64,000 bases of DNA from positions 1-64,000 of the forward strand of contig CAXXXY010000008.1 of the NCBI GenBank assembly GCA_963667515.2, given 5' to 3'. A program made the translations under genes and the position numbers. Below are positions 18,642 through 26,729 of this stretch, in pieces; within the stretch, counting starts at the first letter, position 1; the number at the start of each line of letters is the position of its first letter. The notes beneath the pieces were generated by a model, which did no database searches, was not told where the DNA came from, and was given only the letters and a program-made list of their open reading frames with translations. Source of the DNA: VYDC01 sp963667515 (GTDB lineage Bacteria > Chloroflexota > Dehalococcoidia > UBA2979).

Positions 18642-19427
18642 ATGCAGGCGTTTCCGTCTCCCAACGCGTCGGTTCGGCGCGTCCGCGACGCTGCTCCGCT
18701 GCTGGAGATCGTCGGCGCGGAGCGGCGCGTCGACGCGGCCGCCAGCACCGTGCTCATGCTTCAGCTCGGCGACGGTGGCGGCGACGAGTCCCCGACACGC
18801 GCGGAGGTCGTGCGCAGCCTCGCCGACGCCGGCTACAGCGTGTCGGCCCGCGGCACGACGGCCGGCGCGCTCGCCGAGCTGGAGGGCTCGCCCGTCGACC
18901 TGCTGCTGCTCGACGCCTCGAGGGCGCGCGCCGCCTCTGCGATAGAGCTGCTGCGCCAGGTCCGCGCGCGCTCCGACCTGCCGGTGATCGTGCTCAGCGG
19001 GTCGCCGGACGACCCGCAGCGCCTGCTCTTCTTCGACGTGGGCGCGGACGACTGCCTCGCGAACCCCGTCGACGTCGCCGAGCTGACGCGCCGTGTGCGC
19101 GCCGTGCTCCGCCGTCGCGCCCGCTACGAGGAGGAGCTGCGCGGCCCCGGGGGCATCGTGATGCGCACGCGCGCCCACCAGGTACTGGTCGACGACCGCG
19201 AGGTGCCGCTGACCCCGCGTGAGTACGATGTCCTGCGGCTGCTGCTGGAGCGGCGCGGCGAGGTGCTCTCCGCGGACGCGATCTCGGAGACCGTCTGGGG
19301 CTGCGAGACGTTCGGTTCGCGCAACTTCGTGGAGGCGCATATTTCGCGGCTGCGCGGAAAGCTCGGCCGCGCGGGCGCGCGCGACGTGATCACGACCCTG
19401 CGCGGCGTCGGCTACGCCGTTCGCTAG
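18642..19427 (+). CDS. OmpR/PhoB-type response regulator, atypical receiver
   Basis: 261 residues: receiver domain (about 40-155) and winged-helix DNA-binding domain (about 165-260, with VPLTPREYDVLRLLLERRGE and EAHISRLRGKL). The phospho-acceptor Asp (LLLLDAS) and the Thr/Ser position (VIVLSGS) are present, but the N-terminal acidic pair is replaced (VLMLQLGD) and the conserved Lys of the KPF motif is Asn (CLANPVD). Phosphorylation-independent control is therefore likely. ATG 18642 follows GGGGAGGT. No histidine kinase is adjacent, so it is an orphan regulator. Confidence 0.85.
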   Translation: MQAFPSPNASVRRVRDAAPLLEIVGAERRVDAAASTVLMLQLGDGGGDESPTRAEVVRSLADAGYSVSARGTTAGALAELEGSPVDLLLLDASRARAASAIELLRQVRARSDLPVIVLSGSPDDPQRLLFFDVGADDCLANPVDVAELTRRVRAVLRRRARYEEELRGPGGIVMRTRAHQVLVDDREVPLTPREYDVLRLLLERRGEVLSADAISETVWGCETFGSRNFVEAHISRLRGKLGRAGARDVITTLRGVGYAVR

Positions 19428-19476
19428 CGGGCATCCGGCCGCGCCGCGGCGCCGAGGCCGGTGCGGTGGCGGGCGA

Positions 19477-20415
19477 TCAGGCGAGGCGGCGCGCGGGCAG
19501 CTCGACGCCGTCGGGCGGGCGGAACTCGACCGTCTCCTCGGCGACCACGACCGGCTCCACCGTCGTGACGCCGCGGCGGCGCAGATCCTCGACGATCGGG
19601 TCGAGCAGCTCGTCGGGCACGGAGGCGCCCGCGGTGAGGCCGACCACGCCGACGCCCTCGTACCACGCCGGGTCGATCTCGCCGATGCCGTCCACGCGGT
19701 AGGCGGGCGTGCCGGCCGCGCGCGCCACCTCCATCAGCCGCACGGAGTTGCTGGAGTTCTCGGAGCCGACCACCAGCACCAGCTCGGCGCGCTCGGCTAT
19801 CGTGCGCACGGCCGCCTGCCGGTTCGTCGTCGCGTAGCAGATGTCGTTGCGGATCTCGGCGCCCGCGTGACGCTCGCGCACGCCGTCGATCACCGCTGCC
19901 GTGTCGTCGACGGAGAGCGTGGTCTGCGTCACGACGAAGACGGGGCGCCCCGTCTGCGCGCGCGCGTCGAGGTCGGCGACCGTGTCCACCACCGTCGTGC
20001 GGTCGGGCGCCTCGCCCAGCGTCCCCTGCACCTCGTCGTGCCCGCGGTGCCCCACCAGCAGGATGTCGAAGCCGTCGCGCGCCGCCTTGCGCGTCTCCAG
20101 GTGCACCTTCGTCACCAGCGGGCAGGTGGCGTCGATGATGCGCAGCCGGCGCGCCCGCGCCTCCTCCACCACCGCGGGCGAGACGCCGTGCGCGCTGAAG
20201 ACGATGCGCGCTCCCTCCGGCACCTCCGCGATCTCGTCCACGAAGATCGCGCCGCGCTGCCGGAAGCGCTCCACGACGTAGCGGTTGTGCACGATCTCGT
20301 GGAAGGCGTAGACGGGCGGCGGCTCCGTGTCCAGCACGTGGTCCAGCACGTCGATGGCGCGCATCACGCCCGCGCAGAAGCCACGCGGCTCGGCCAGCAG
20401 CAAGGTGTGTGGCAC
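19477..20415 (-). CDS. ispH: 4-Hydroxy-3-methylbut-2-enyl diphosphate reductase
   Basis: 312 residues. [4Fe-4S] enzyme making IPP and DMAPP in the MEP isoprenoid pathway. The three cluster cysteines are in PRGFCAGV, DATCPLVTKVH and NDICYATTNRQ; HRGHDEVQG and the SENSSNS phosphate motif are also present. GTG 20415 was chosen because it places the family start (LLLAEPRGFCAGV) near residue 5 and gives the usual length. ATG 20466 and 20481 are in-frame alternatives but sit next to or upstream of a TACAAT -10 candidate (20474-20469). Confidence 0.9.
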   Translation of the reverse strand: MPHTLLLAEPRGFCAGVMRAIDVLDHVLDTEPPPVYAFHEIVHNRYVVERFRQRGAIFVDEIAEVPEGARIVFSAHGVSPAVVEEARARRLRIIDATCPLVTKVHLETRKAARDGFDILLVGHRGHDEVQGTLGEAPDRTTVVDTVADLDARAQTGRPVFVVTQTTLSVDDTAAVIDGVRERHAGAEIRNDICYATTNRQAAVRTIAERAELVLVVGSENSSNSVRLMEVARAAGTPAYRVDGIGEIDPAWYEGVGVVGLTAGASVPDELLDPIVEDLRRRGVTTVEPVVVAEETVEFRPPDGVELPARRLA

Positions 20416-20567
20416 GGGGCCCCCGCCTACCGCCACCGGGGCTCGCCCGGCGCTCGTGCGGTGCATCGATTGTATCGACACGCCCCGCCCCGGGCGACGC
20501 GGGCGCGCTACCGTATTCGGGGCGGCATGCCGTGGACTGGCCGCCGCCCCCAGGTCAGGAGACGCGC

Positions 20568-21233
20568 ATGCCCGACGATCCCGGACGCGAGGCGTGGCGA
20601 ATGTTCCGCATCCAGGCGGAGTTCGTCACCGGCTTCGACGTGCTGGCGCAGTTCCGTCCCGCCGTGACGGTCTTCGGCTCGGCGCGCACGCCCGAGGAGG
20701 AGCCGCGCTACGAGCTCGCGCGCGAGGTGGGGCGCACCCTCGGGCAGGCCGGCTTCTCCGTGGTCACGGGCGGCGGTCCCGGCGTGATGGCGGCCGCCAA
20801 CCGCGGCGCGCACGAAGTGGGCGCGGCCTCCGTCGGCCTCAACATCCGCCTGCCGGAGGAGCAGGAGCCCAACCCCTACCTCACCCTCTCGCTGGACTTC
20901 CGCTACTTCTTCGTGCGCAAGGTGCTGCTCGTGAAGTACGCGACGGCCTTCGTGCTCTTCCCCGGCGGCTACGGGACGATGGACGAGTTCTTCGAGACGC
21001 TGACTTTGATCCAGACGGGGAAGATCCAGCGCTTCCCGATGATCCTCGTGGGGAGCGACTACTGGGAGGGACTCACCGCCTGGATCGAGGACCGGCTGGT
21101 TCAGGACGGCTACATCTCGCCGCACGATCGGTCGCTCTACCAGGTGGTCGACAAGCCCGAGGACGTGCTGGAGATCGTGCGCAGCGCGCAGGAACTCCGC
21201 GGCTCCGACGTGGACAACGTGCGCATGGCCTGA
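20568..21233 (+). CDS. LOG-family protein (TIGR00730, cytokinin riboside phosphorylase-like)
   Basis: 221 residues. Rossmann-type protein with the two hallmark motifs VVTGGGPGVMAAANRGA and FPGGYGTMDEFFETLTL (PGGxGTxxE). Characterised members hydrolyse nucleoside 5'-monophosphates to base and ribose 5-phosphate; many are mis-annotated as lysine decarboxylases. ATG 20568 is preceded by AGGAGA (20557-20562). A GCTACCGT box at 20507-20514 may be its -10. It converges on the surface-protein gene. Confidence 0.88.
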   Translation: MPDDPGREAWRMFRIQAEFVTGFDVLAQFRPAVTVFGSARTPEEEPRYELAREVGRTLGQAGFSVVTGGGPGVMAAANRGAHEVGAASVGLNIRLPEEQEPNPYLTLSLDFRYFFVRKVLLVKYATAFVLFPGGYGTMDEFFETLTLIQTGKIQRFPMILVGSDYWEGLTAWIEDRLVQDGYISPHDRSLYQVVDKPEDVLEIVRSAQELRGSDVDNVRMA

Positions 21234-21247
21234 GCGCCTGCGCTCAG
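21230..21247. terminator. Palindrome containing both convergent stop codons
   Basis: CTGAGCGC-CT-GCGCTCAG is a perfect 8-bp inverted repeat. The TGA of the LOG gene (21231-21233) and the TGA of the lamin-tail gene (minus strand, 21246-21244) are symmetrically placed within it. Probably a bidirectional, T-tract-free termination or transcript-end hairpin. Confidence 0.55.
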
Positions 21248-23412
21248 CCGCGGCGCGCTCGGGCGATGGCGAGCGCCCGGTGCGCCGCCGCGCCGGCCAG
21301 CGCGCCTCCGGCGAGCAGCACGAGTAGCAGCCACGCCCCGCCGCGGGCGTCGCCTCCCGCGACGCGCTCGGTCGCGGCGGGGATCGCCGGCGCGGCAGTG
21401 TCGGCGGCCCCGTCGGCGCTCGCGTTCGGGGCCGAGGGCGCGCCAGCGGCCGATGGCGCGGCGGCGGACGGTGCCGCCGCGCTCCCCGAGCCCGTCGCCG
21501 CCGCGGCGGGCGGCCCCTCGATCACGCCGGGCGAGGGCGTGTCCGCGACCTCGACGGCGAGCAGCCGGCCGCCGCCGTCGAAGTGGCGGCGCAGCGAGCG
21601 GCCGGGGCCCGGCGCGGGATGCGGCGGCTCCTCGGGGCGGCGGTACGTCTCGTCGTCGCCGTAGGAGAGCGCGTCAAGCTGGCGACCGGCCGCGTCGAGC
21701 AGCACGAGGCGGTCGCCGCCGTTCGCCAGCCCGCGCCCCAGCCCGCCCGCCGGCCGGTAGAGCAGCGCGCGCTCCACCGCCGCCAGCGGGCCGCCGATCA
21801 CGATCGCCGCGCCCGCGGGCAGCGTGACCGCGGGCAGGGCGACCGTCGTCTCGTTGTCACGCAGCACGAGCCCGGCGAGCAGCGCGGGCTCTGCACCGAG
21901 GTTCGCGATCTCCACCCACTCGTGCGCGGCGTCCGCTCCCGGCTGGAGCGGGTCGGGGAGCAGCTCCGTGATGCGCAGCAGCGGCGGTCCGGTGGCGGCG
22001 TCGCGGGCCGCCTCGCGCGCGACGCCGACCGCGGCCGCCGCCCCGGGCGTGGTGGGCGGCCGCGCCGCGAGCGTCGGCGCGGGGGAGCCCGCGGGAGGCT
22101 GCGCGGCCGCGCGCCCCGGCGCAGCGCCCGCCTCGTCGCCCGCCGCCGCTGCGCCGCCAGCGCCCGCTGCCGGCGCAGCGGCGACGCCGGGCGCAGCGCC
22201 GGGGGACAGCGTGGGCATGGCCGTCGAGGTGGGTGTCGGCGTCGGCGTCGGCGTGGGGGGCGGGGGCTCCGAGGCCGGATCGAGGCGCACGTCGGCGGCG
22301 GAGAGCACCGCGACCCCCTCGCCGGCCGGGCGCAGCAGCAGCCGCAGCTGCGCGCTCCGCGCCTCGATCGGCGCGCGGACCGGCCCCGTGCTCGCGCGCC
22401 CCTCGGCGAACGGGCCGACGAGCGTCTCCGAGTCGACGGTGGCGAGCTGGCGGCCGCTGCCGTCGGCGCTGGCATACCAGGCTATGCGCAGCCACGCGAG
22501 GTCGGCGCCGAAGCCGGCGAGGAGCTGCGCCGGCGCCTCGTACCAGGCGCCCGGCGTGACGCGGACGCGCTGGTAGATCCACTTCGTGGAGGCGCTCTCC
22601 GAGATGAGCACCGCCGCCTCGCCCTCGCCCGCGAAGCCGCTGCCCGTCGCCATCGTGCCGCCCACCTTCGCCCAGCCGAGGGCGCCGAACTCGAAGCCGC
22701 CGTTCGTCAGCTCGTCGTAGACGGGGACCGGCGTCGGGCTCGGCGTCGGGGTTGCGGTGGGTGTCGGCGTCGGCGTGGGAGTTGGAGTCGGGGTCGGGGT
22801 CGGAGTCGGGGTCGGAGTTGGAGTCGGGGTCGGGGTCGGGGTCGGCGTGGGCGGCGGGACGGCGCCGCGCTCGAGCGTCACGGCGTCGACGTGGAGCGTG
22901 GCCCCCGGGCTCACCGCCGTCGCGCGCAGGGTCGCGCGCGCGAACGCGGTGCCGGCCGGCGCCGCCAGCGGGCCCGCGACGAGCGCGCGGTAGCCGGGGG
23001 CGTCGCCCTCGAGGCGCCCCTCGGCGAGGTCGTGGGCGAGCGGCAGGCCGGCGGCGTCGAGGAACTCGAGCGTGAGCCGCACCTCGTCGAGGCCCGTGCC
23101 GTCGGCGAGCACCTGGCCGCGCAGCGTGTGCTCGGCGCCGGCGACGGTGAGGGTCAGCCAGTACGCGGAGCGCAGCTCCAGCAGGCCGCCGAACTCGGTG
23201 TGCAGGTGTGCGGCGGCGGCGCCCTCGTGCACAGCGCCGCTTCCGTCGAACGCGGCGTCGAAGGGGCCGACGACCGCCCACCCGCCGCCGCCGACCTCGA
23301 AGCCGCCGTCGACGCTGCCCGCCTCGAAGAGGTCGCTCGTCTCCGCGAGCGCGGCCGCACGGGCGAGGAGCAGCGCGAGCGCCACGGCGAGGATCGTGCT
23401 CGCGACCGCCAT
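21244..23412 (-). CDS. Surface-anchored lamin-tail-domain protein with Pro-Thr linker
   Basis: 722 residues. Signal peptide (MAVASTILAVALALLLARAA), a jelly-roll-like domain (about 30-175), a strict Pro-Thr linker (about 190-225), a second jelly-roll-like domain (NGGFEFGALGWAKVGGT onward), a second short PT linker, an Ala-rich region, and a lamin-tail domain (LRITELLPDPLQPG, HEWVEIANLGAEPALLAG). It ends with a membrane helix and an Arg-rich tail (ALAIARARRG), so it is probably anchored with its domains outside the cell. Lamin-tail domains of this kind occur in secreted nucleases and adhesive proteins; no nuclease motif is seen. ATG 23412 gives the signal-peptide start. Confidence 0.8.
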   Translation of the reverse strand: MAVASTILAVALALLLARAAALAETSDLFEAGSVDGGFEVGGGGWAVVGPFDAAFDGSGAVHEGAAAAHLHTEFGGLLELRSAYWLTLTVAGAEHTLRGQVLADGTGLDEVRLTLEFLDAAGLPLAHDLAEGRLEGDAPGYRALVAGPLAAPAGTAFARATLRATAVSPGATLHVDAVTLERGAVPPPTPTPTPTPTPTPTPTPTPTPTPTPTPTPTPTATPTPSPTPVPVYDELTNGGFEFGALGWAKVGGTMATGSGFAGEGEAAVLISESASTKWIYQRVRVTPGAWYEAPAQLLAGFGADLAWLRIAWYASADGSGRQLATVDSETLVGPFAEGRASTGPVRAPIEARSAQLRLLLRPAGEGVAVLSAADVRLDPASEPPPPTPTPTPTPTSTAMPTLSPGAAPGVAAAPAAGAGGAAAAGDEAGAAPGRAAAQPPAGSPAPTLAARPPTTPGAAAAVGVAREAARDAATGPPLLRITELLPDPLQPGADAAHEWVEIANLGAEPALLAGLVLRDNETTVALPAVTLPAGAAIVIGGPLAAVERALLYRPAGGLGRGLANGGDRLVLLDAAGRQLDALSYGDDETYRRPEEPPHPAPGPGRSLRRHFDGGGRLLAVEVADTPSPGVIEGPPAAAATGSGSAAAPSAAAPSAAGAPSAPNASADGAADTAAPAIPAATERVAGGDARGGAWLLLVLLAGGALAGAAAHRALAIARARRG
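22734..22853. repeat. Low-complexity Pro-Thr codon repeat
   Basis: Hexanucleotide-like runs of GTCGGC/GTCGGG/GTTGGA on the plus strand encode alternating Pro-Thr on the minus strand over about 35 residues. A second, shorter run is at about 22227-22260. Likely length-variable linker between extracellular domains. Confidence 0.85.
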
Positions 23413-23516
23413 GCGCCCGGGGGCGCCGCACGGGTGGCCCCTCTCGATGGGGGGTGGGCCTGCACCGCCCGTGTACGTACGCCCGTCCAGCGAACCGCAA
23501 GGTCGAGTGGCCAACT

Positions 23517-23555
23517 CGTGGATAGCGGCTGTGGATAACTCCCGTGGATAACCCG
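23517..23555 (+). promoter_or_regulatory. Three DnaA-box-like 13-bp direct repeats
   Basis: CGTGGATAGCGGC, TGTGGATAACTCC and CGTGGATAACCCG follow one another at 23517, 23530 and 23543. TGTGGATAA (23530-23538) is a perfect reverse-complement DnaA box (TTATCCACA); its neighbours deviate at one and two positions. They lie between the divergent lamin-tail and DehI-like genes. Confidence 0.5.
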
Positions 23556-23594
23556 GTGACGCCGAGGCGCGCTCGCGGCCCGCGGGCCCGCGCG

Positions 23595-23600
23595 TATCCT
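23595..23600 (+). promoter_or_regulatory. -10 box of the DehI-like gene (leaderless arrangement)
   Basis: TATCCT ends 6 nt before GTG 23607; the predicted transcript begins at the start codon. It also decides the start in favour of 23607 over the earlier GTG at 23544. Confidence 0.45.
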
Positions 23601-23606
23601 GCGGGC

Positions 23607-24452
23607 GTGGGAGAGCGCCCCGGCGAGTCCGCTGCGAGCCACGCCCCCGCAGAGCAGCTCGCGCGGGCGCTCGGCGCGCCGTTCGTGCCCGCGGTGCTGC
23701 GGGAGCTGGACGCGGCGGGCGGCTACCTGGGGCGCTTCTGGCCGCAGCTCGCGCCCAGTGTGGCGACCCAGGGCTTCCTTAACAGCGCGCTCTACATGGC
23801 CGACATGGCCGCCGACGGCATCGAGGAGAGCTACGAGCCGACGCTCTCGCGGGCGTCGCTCATCGAGGGCGGGCTGACGCGCGCCGAGCTTCAGCGGGTG
23901 CTCGCGGTGCTGGACGTCTTCCACTGGCTACAGCCACAGCTGCTGCTGCTGCTGGGCGCGCTGGCCGAGGCGTGGGAGGCGCCCGTCGTCGGGGGGCAGG
24001 GCCGTCCCGAGCCGCGCGCCGGCGGCGACCGCGAGCGCGCGCACCTCGCCACCGAGATCGCGCTCGCCGCGCCGTCGACGCCGCCACTCCCCGCGGTCGC
24101 CGAGGCGCTGGTGCTCGGGGAGCCGCCCGAGCTCTACCGCGCCGTCGCGAGCTGGCCTCGCTATCTGGAGCCCACCTGGGGCGAGCTGCAGCACCTGGCG
24201 GCGTATCCGCCGATCCGGCGCCGCGGCCGCGCGCTCTACTTCTACGGGCGCTCCTCCGCGCGCTTTCTCGCTGAGCCGCTGCGCGCGAGCCGGGAGGAGC
24301 TGGCGGCGCAGGGAGTGCCGGCCGCCGACCTCGACGCCGCGCACGCCGCCATCGAGGCAGCGCTGCCGGCGCTCGCGACGATGATGATGCACGCGAGCGC
24401 CATGCGGCTTGGCCTGGGCGTACGCGAGCGCGAGGTGGTGGCGCGCGACTAG
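23607..24452 (+). CDS. DehI-like (2-haloacid dehalogenase group I family) protein
   Basis: 281 residues, all-helical, with two related halves: FVPAVLRELDAAGGYLGRFWPQLAP near residue 27 and LYRAVASWPRYLEPTWGELQHLA near 175, the internal pseudo-repeat described for the DehI family. The group I dehalogenases hydrolyse 2-haloalkanoic acids; many family members are of unknown activity, so substrate is not assigned. I judged the family by pattern, not by a search. No transporter or dehalogenase regulator is adjacent. Confidence 0.55.
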   Translation: MGERPGESAASHAPAEQLARALGAPFVPAVLRELDAAGGYLGRFWPQLAPSVATQGFLNSALYMADMAADGIEESYEPTLSRASLIEGGLTRAELQRVLAVLDVFHWLQPQLLLLLGALAEAWEAPVVGGQGRPEPRAGGDRERAHLATEIALAAPSTPPLPAVAEALVLGEPPELYRAVASWPRYLEPTWGELQHLAAYPPIRRRGRALYFYGRSSARFLAEPLRASREELAAQGVPAADLDAAHAAIEAALPALATMMMHASAMRLGLGVREREVVARD

Positions 24453-24474
24453 CGGGGAGCCCGCGCGCGCCCCC

Positions 24475-24480
24475 TACAAT
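24475..24480 (+). promoter_or_regulatory. -10 box upstream of the SCO1664-like gene
   Basis: CCTACAAT at 24473-24480 is a near-consensus -10 in an otherwise GC-rich gap. Start of transcription near 24487 would give a 56-nt leader to ATG 24543. Confidence 0.5.
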
Positions 24481-24542
24481 CACGTCGCGATGGGGCGAGG
24501 CGCGGCGAGCGTCGTCCGGGGCGCGACCGCGACGGGGGGGCG

Positions 24543-25307
24543 ATGGAGCCGGCGCGGCCGAGGACGATCCGCGAGCCGTGGCGGCCGGAGCAGCCGGGCC
24601 TGCTCGACGCGCTGCGCGAGGCGGAGATCGGCGAGCTGGAGCTCGTCGGCGACTCCTCCAACTACGTCTTCCTCGCCGAGCTGGGCCACCCCGAGCGGGG
24701 CTCGGGCCTGGGCGTCTACAAGCCGCAGCGCGGCGAGCGGCCGCTGAACGACTTCCCCGACGGGACGCTGCACCGCCGCGAGACCGCCGCCTTCGAGCTC
24801 TCGCGGCTGCTGGGCTGGGCGCTGGTGCCGCCGACCGTCGAGCGGGAGGGGCCGCACGGCGTCGGCTCGCTGCAGCTCTTCATCGAGCACGATCCGCAGC
24901 AGCACTACTTCGTGCTGCGCGAGCGGGAGGCGCTGTGGCCGGAGCTCCAGCGGCTCGCGGCCTTCGACCTCGTCGCGAACAACGCCGATCGCAAGGGCGG
25001 GCACGTGCTGCTGGGCGCGGGCGAGCGGCTGTGGGCGATCGACAACGCGCTCTGCTTCCACCGCCACGGCAAGCTGCGCACGGTGATCTGGGACTTCGCG
25101 GGCCACGAGCTGGACGGCGACTGTCTGCGGGACCTGCGGCGCGTCTGCGGCCAGCTCTCCGCCGACGCGCCCGAGGCCGACGCACTGGCCGAGCGCCTGC
25201 CCGACGACGAGCGCGCGGCCCTGCTCGATCGCCTCGGCGAGCTGATCGAGCACCCCGTGCTGCCCGAGATGTTCCCGTGGCGCTGCTGGCCGTGGCCCCT
25301 GATCTGA
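24543..25307 (+). CDS. SCO1664-family kinase-fold protein
   Basis: 254 residues. Pattern matches the SCO1664 family, related to PI3/4-kinases and HipA-like folds: a nucleotide-loop-like GDSSNYVFLAEL, VYKPQRGERPLNDFPDGTLHRRE with the putative ATP-binding Lys, FDLVANNADRKGGHVLL (catalytic-loop-like HRD/NxxD position) and WAIDNALCFH (DFG-like). Activity is unproven. An inositol-phosphatase-family gene lies convergently next to it; in mycobacteria an SCO1664-family gene is also near cysQ, so a shared phosphate-ester pathway is possible. Confidence 0.75.
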   Translation: MEPARPRTIREPWRPEQPGLLDALREAEIGELELVGDSSNYVFLAELGHPERGSGLGVYKPQRGERPLNDFPDGTLHRRETAAFELSRLLGWALVPPTVEREGPHGVGSLQLFIEHDPQQHYFVLREREALWPELQRLAAFDLVANNADRKGGHVLLGAGERLWAIDNALCFHRHGKLRTVIWDFAGHELDGDCLRDLRRVCGQLSADAPEADALAERLPDDERAALLDRLGELIEHPVLPEMFPWRCWPWPLI

Positions 25308-25324
25308 CGGTTGCTGATCTGGAG

Positions 25325-26338
25325 CTAGCCGCCCGCGGCGCCGCCCTGCCGCAGCAAGCGACTCAGCACACGGCCCACGAGGCTGCGGCGCATTCGCCAC
25401 CAGCGCCAGCGCTGCCGGTGGCTGCGCTCGCGGACGATCGCCGTGGCCTCGGCCGTGCCGATCACGAGCGGCATGCGCCAGTCGCGAAGCGAGGGCGCGC
25501 GCCCCGGCGTGCGCTCGCGCTCGCGCGCCGAGAGCTGCGCGGGCGCCGCGAAGCGCTCGAAGGGGCGCCACGCGCCCTCCTCGCGCACCCACGCCTCGCG
25601 GCCCGCCGCCTCCACCAGCACCACGCCGGCCGCGACGTCCCAGATGTGCAGCCCCCAGAACAGCGCGCTCTGGAAGATGCCGGCCGCGACGAACGCGCAC
25701 TCGATCACCGCGCTGCCCGTCGTGCGATGGTCCCACTGCCGCTCGCGGCCGGGCGAGCCGCCGGGCGCGCTCGAGAGGCCGCGGCGCACCTTCGCGAGGC
25801 CGCCGGTGGGCCGCGGCTCGATCGGCTCGCCGTCGAAGCTCAGCCCGCCGCCGCGGTGTGCGTGGTAAACGCCGGGGCGCAGGGCGTGCCCCGTGGAGCA
25901 CCACGTCGCGCCCACGACGGGCAGACCGCGGTGCAGCACCCCGATGGAGCAGGCGAAGAGGGGGAAGCCGTTGATGAAATTGGTGGTGCCGTCGACGGGG
26001 TCGATCACCCAGAGGTACTCGGAGCCGGGGTCGGGGTGCCCCTCCACCTCCTCGCCGACGATGCCGTGCTCGGGATAGAGCGCAGCGAGCCGCTCACGGA
26101 CGAGGCGCTCGATCGCGTGGTCGACCTCGGAGACCGGGTCGGTGGGGGCGTGCTCGCCCTGCGCCTCGCGCTTGTACTCGACGTGGATCTCGCCCTCGAG
26201 CGCGGCGGCGATCGCCGCGCCCGCCTCGCGCGCGAGCTCGACGGCGCACGCCTCGATCTCCGCGAGCACGCCGTCGTCGGGCACCACGCCTGCCGGCGCG
26301 TCGCCAGACGGCCCGGCTCCGGACGATGCAGTCGCCAC
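25325..26338 (-). CDS. Inositol monophosphatase family protein
   Basis: 337 residues. Li+-sensitive phosphatase fold: metal ligands in IVGEEVEGH (Glu), WVIDPVDGTTNFINGFP (Asp-x-x-Asp-Gly-Thr) and LHIWDVAAGVVLVEAAG (Asp). Substrates in the family include inositol phosphates, 3'-phosphoadenosine 5'-phosphate and fructose 1,6-bisphosphate; this one cannot be assigned. It carries a basic C-terminal extension of about 70 residues (HRQRWRWWRMRRSLVGRVL) that may bind membranes. Start GTG 26338 is favoured by the G-rich ribosome site; GTG 26287 is an alternative. Confidence 0.85.
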   Translation of the reverse strand: MATASSGAGPSGDAPAGVVPDDGVLAEIEACAVELAREAGAAIAAALEGEIHVEYKREAQGEHAPTDPVSEVDHAIERLVRERLAALYPEHGIVGEEVEGHPDPGSEYLWVIDPVDGTTNFINGFPLFACSIGVLHRGLPVVGATWCSTGHALRPGVYHAHRGGGLSFDGEPIEPRPTGGLAKVRRGLSSAPGGSPGRERQWDHRTTGSAVIECAFVAAGIFQSALFWGLHIWDVAAGVVLVEAAGREAWVREEGAWRPFERFAAPAQLSARERERTPGRAPSLRDWRMPLVIGTAEATAIVRERSHRQRWRWWRMRRSLVGRVLSRLLRQGGAAGG

Positions 26339-26350
26339 GGCTCCCCCGTC

Positions 26351-26368
26351 CCCCGCCGCACGGCGGGG
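26351..26368 (-). promoter_or_regulatory. Leader hairpin of the phosphatase gene
   Basis: CCCCGCCG-CA-CGGCGGGG is a perfect inverted repeat between a minus-strand GCTATGCT box (TATGCT, 26403-26398) and GTG 26338. It could mask the ribosome site or act as an attenuator. Confidence 0.4.
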
Positions 26369-26526
26369 GGTGCCCGCCTCGCGCGGTTCCCGCGCCGAGC
26401 ATAGCGGGCCGCCGGAGCGCCGCGGCCACCTCGCGCGCGGGCGCGTGACCGGCGCGTGACCGGCGAGGGCGCCCGCGCTAGGCTCAGTGCCGGGACCGCG
26501 CGAGGCGGCGCGCCCGGGAGCGAGCG

Positions 26527-26721
26527 ATGACGGACGTCGAGCCGGGCGACGGTTGGGACCACTCCAGCGAGGGCGACCTCGACCCGGACCTCGCCGAGGA
26601 GGCGGGCTACGCCGACTGGGACCCGCCGCGCCGCGGGGGCTGGCCGCTCCTCTACCGGGCGACGATGGCCGCGCTGCTGGCCGCGCTGCTCTTCCCGATC
26701 GTCCTGCTGCTGCTGCGCTAG
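26527..26721 (+). CDS. Small single-helix membrane protein
   Basis: 64 residues, no recognised family. Acidic N-terminal half (DGWDHSSEGDLDPDLAEEAGYADWD), then Pro/Arg turn and a C-terminal membrane helix (MAALLAALLFPIVLLLLR). ATG 26527 follows GGGAGCGAGCG; a GCTAGGCT box lies at 26477-26484. The DUF35 gene starts 8 nt after its stop, so it is probably the first gene of the DUF35-thiolase operon. Confidence 0.65.
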   Translation: MTDVEPGDGWDHSSEGDLDPDLAEEAGYADWDPPRRGGWPLLYRATMAALLAALLFPIVLLLLR

Positions 26722-26729
26722 GGGGCCCG

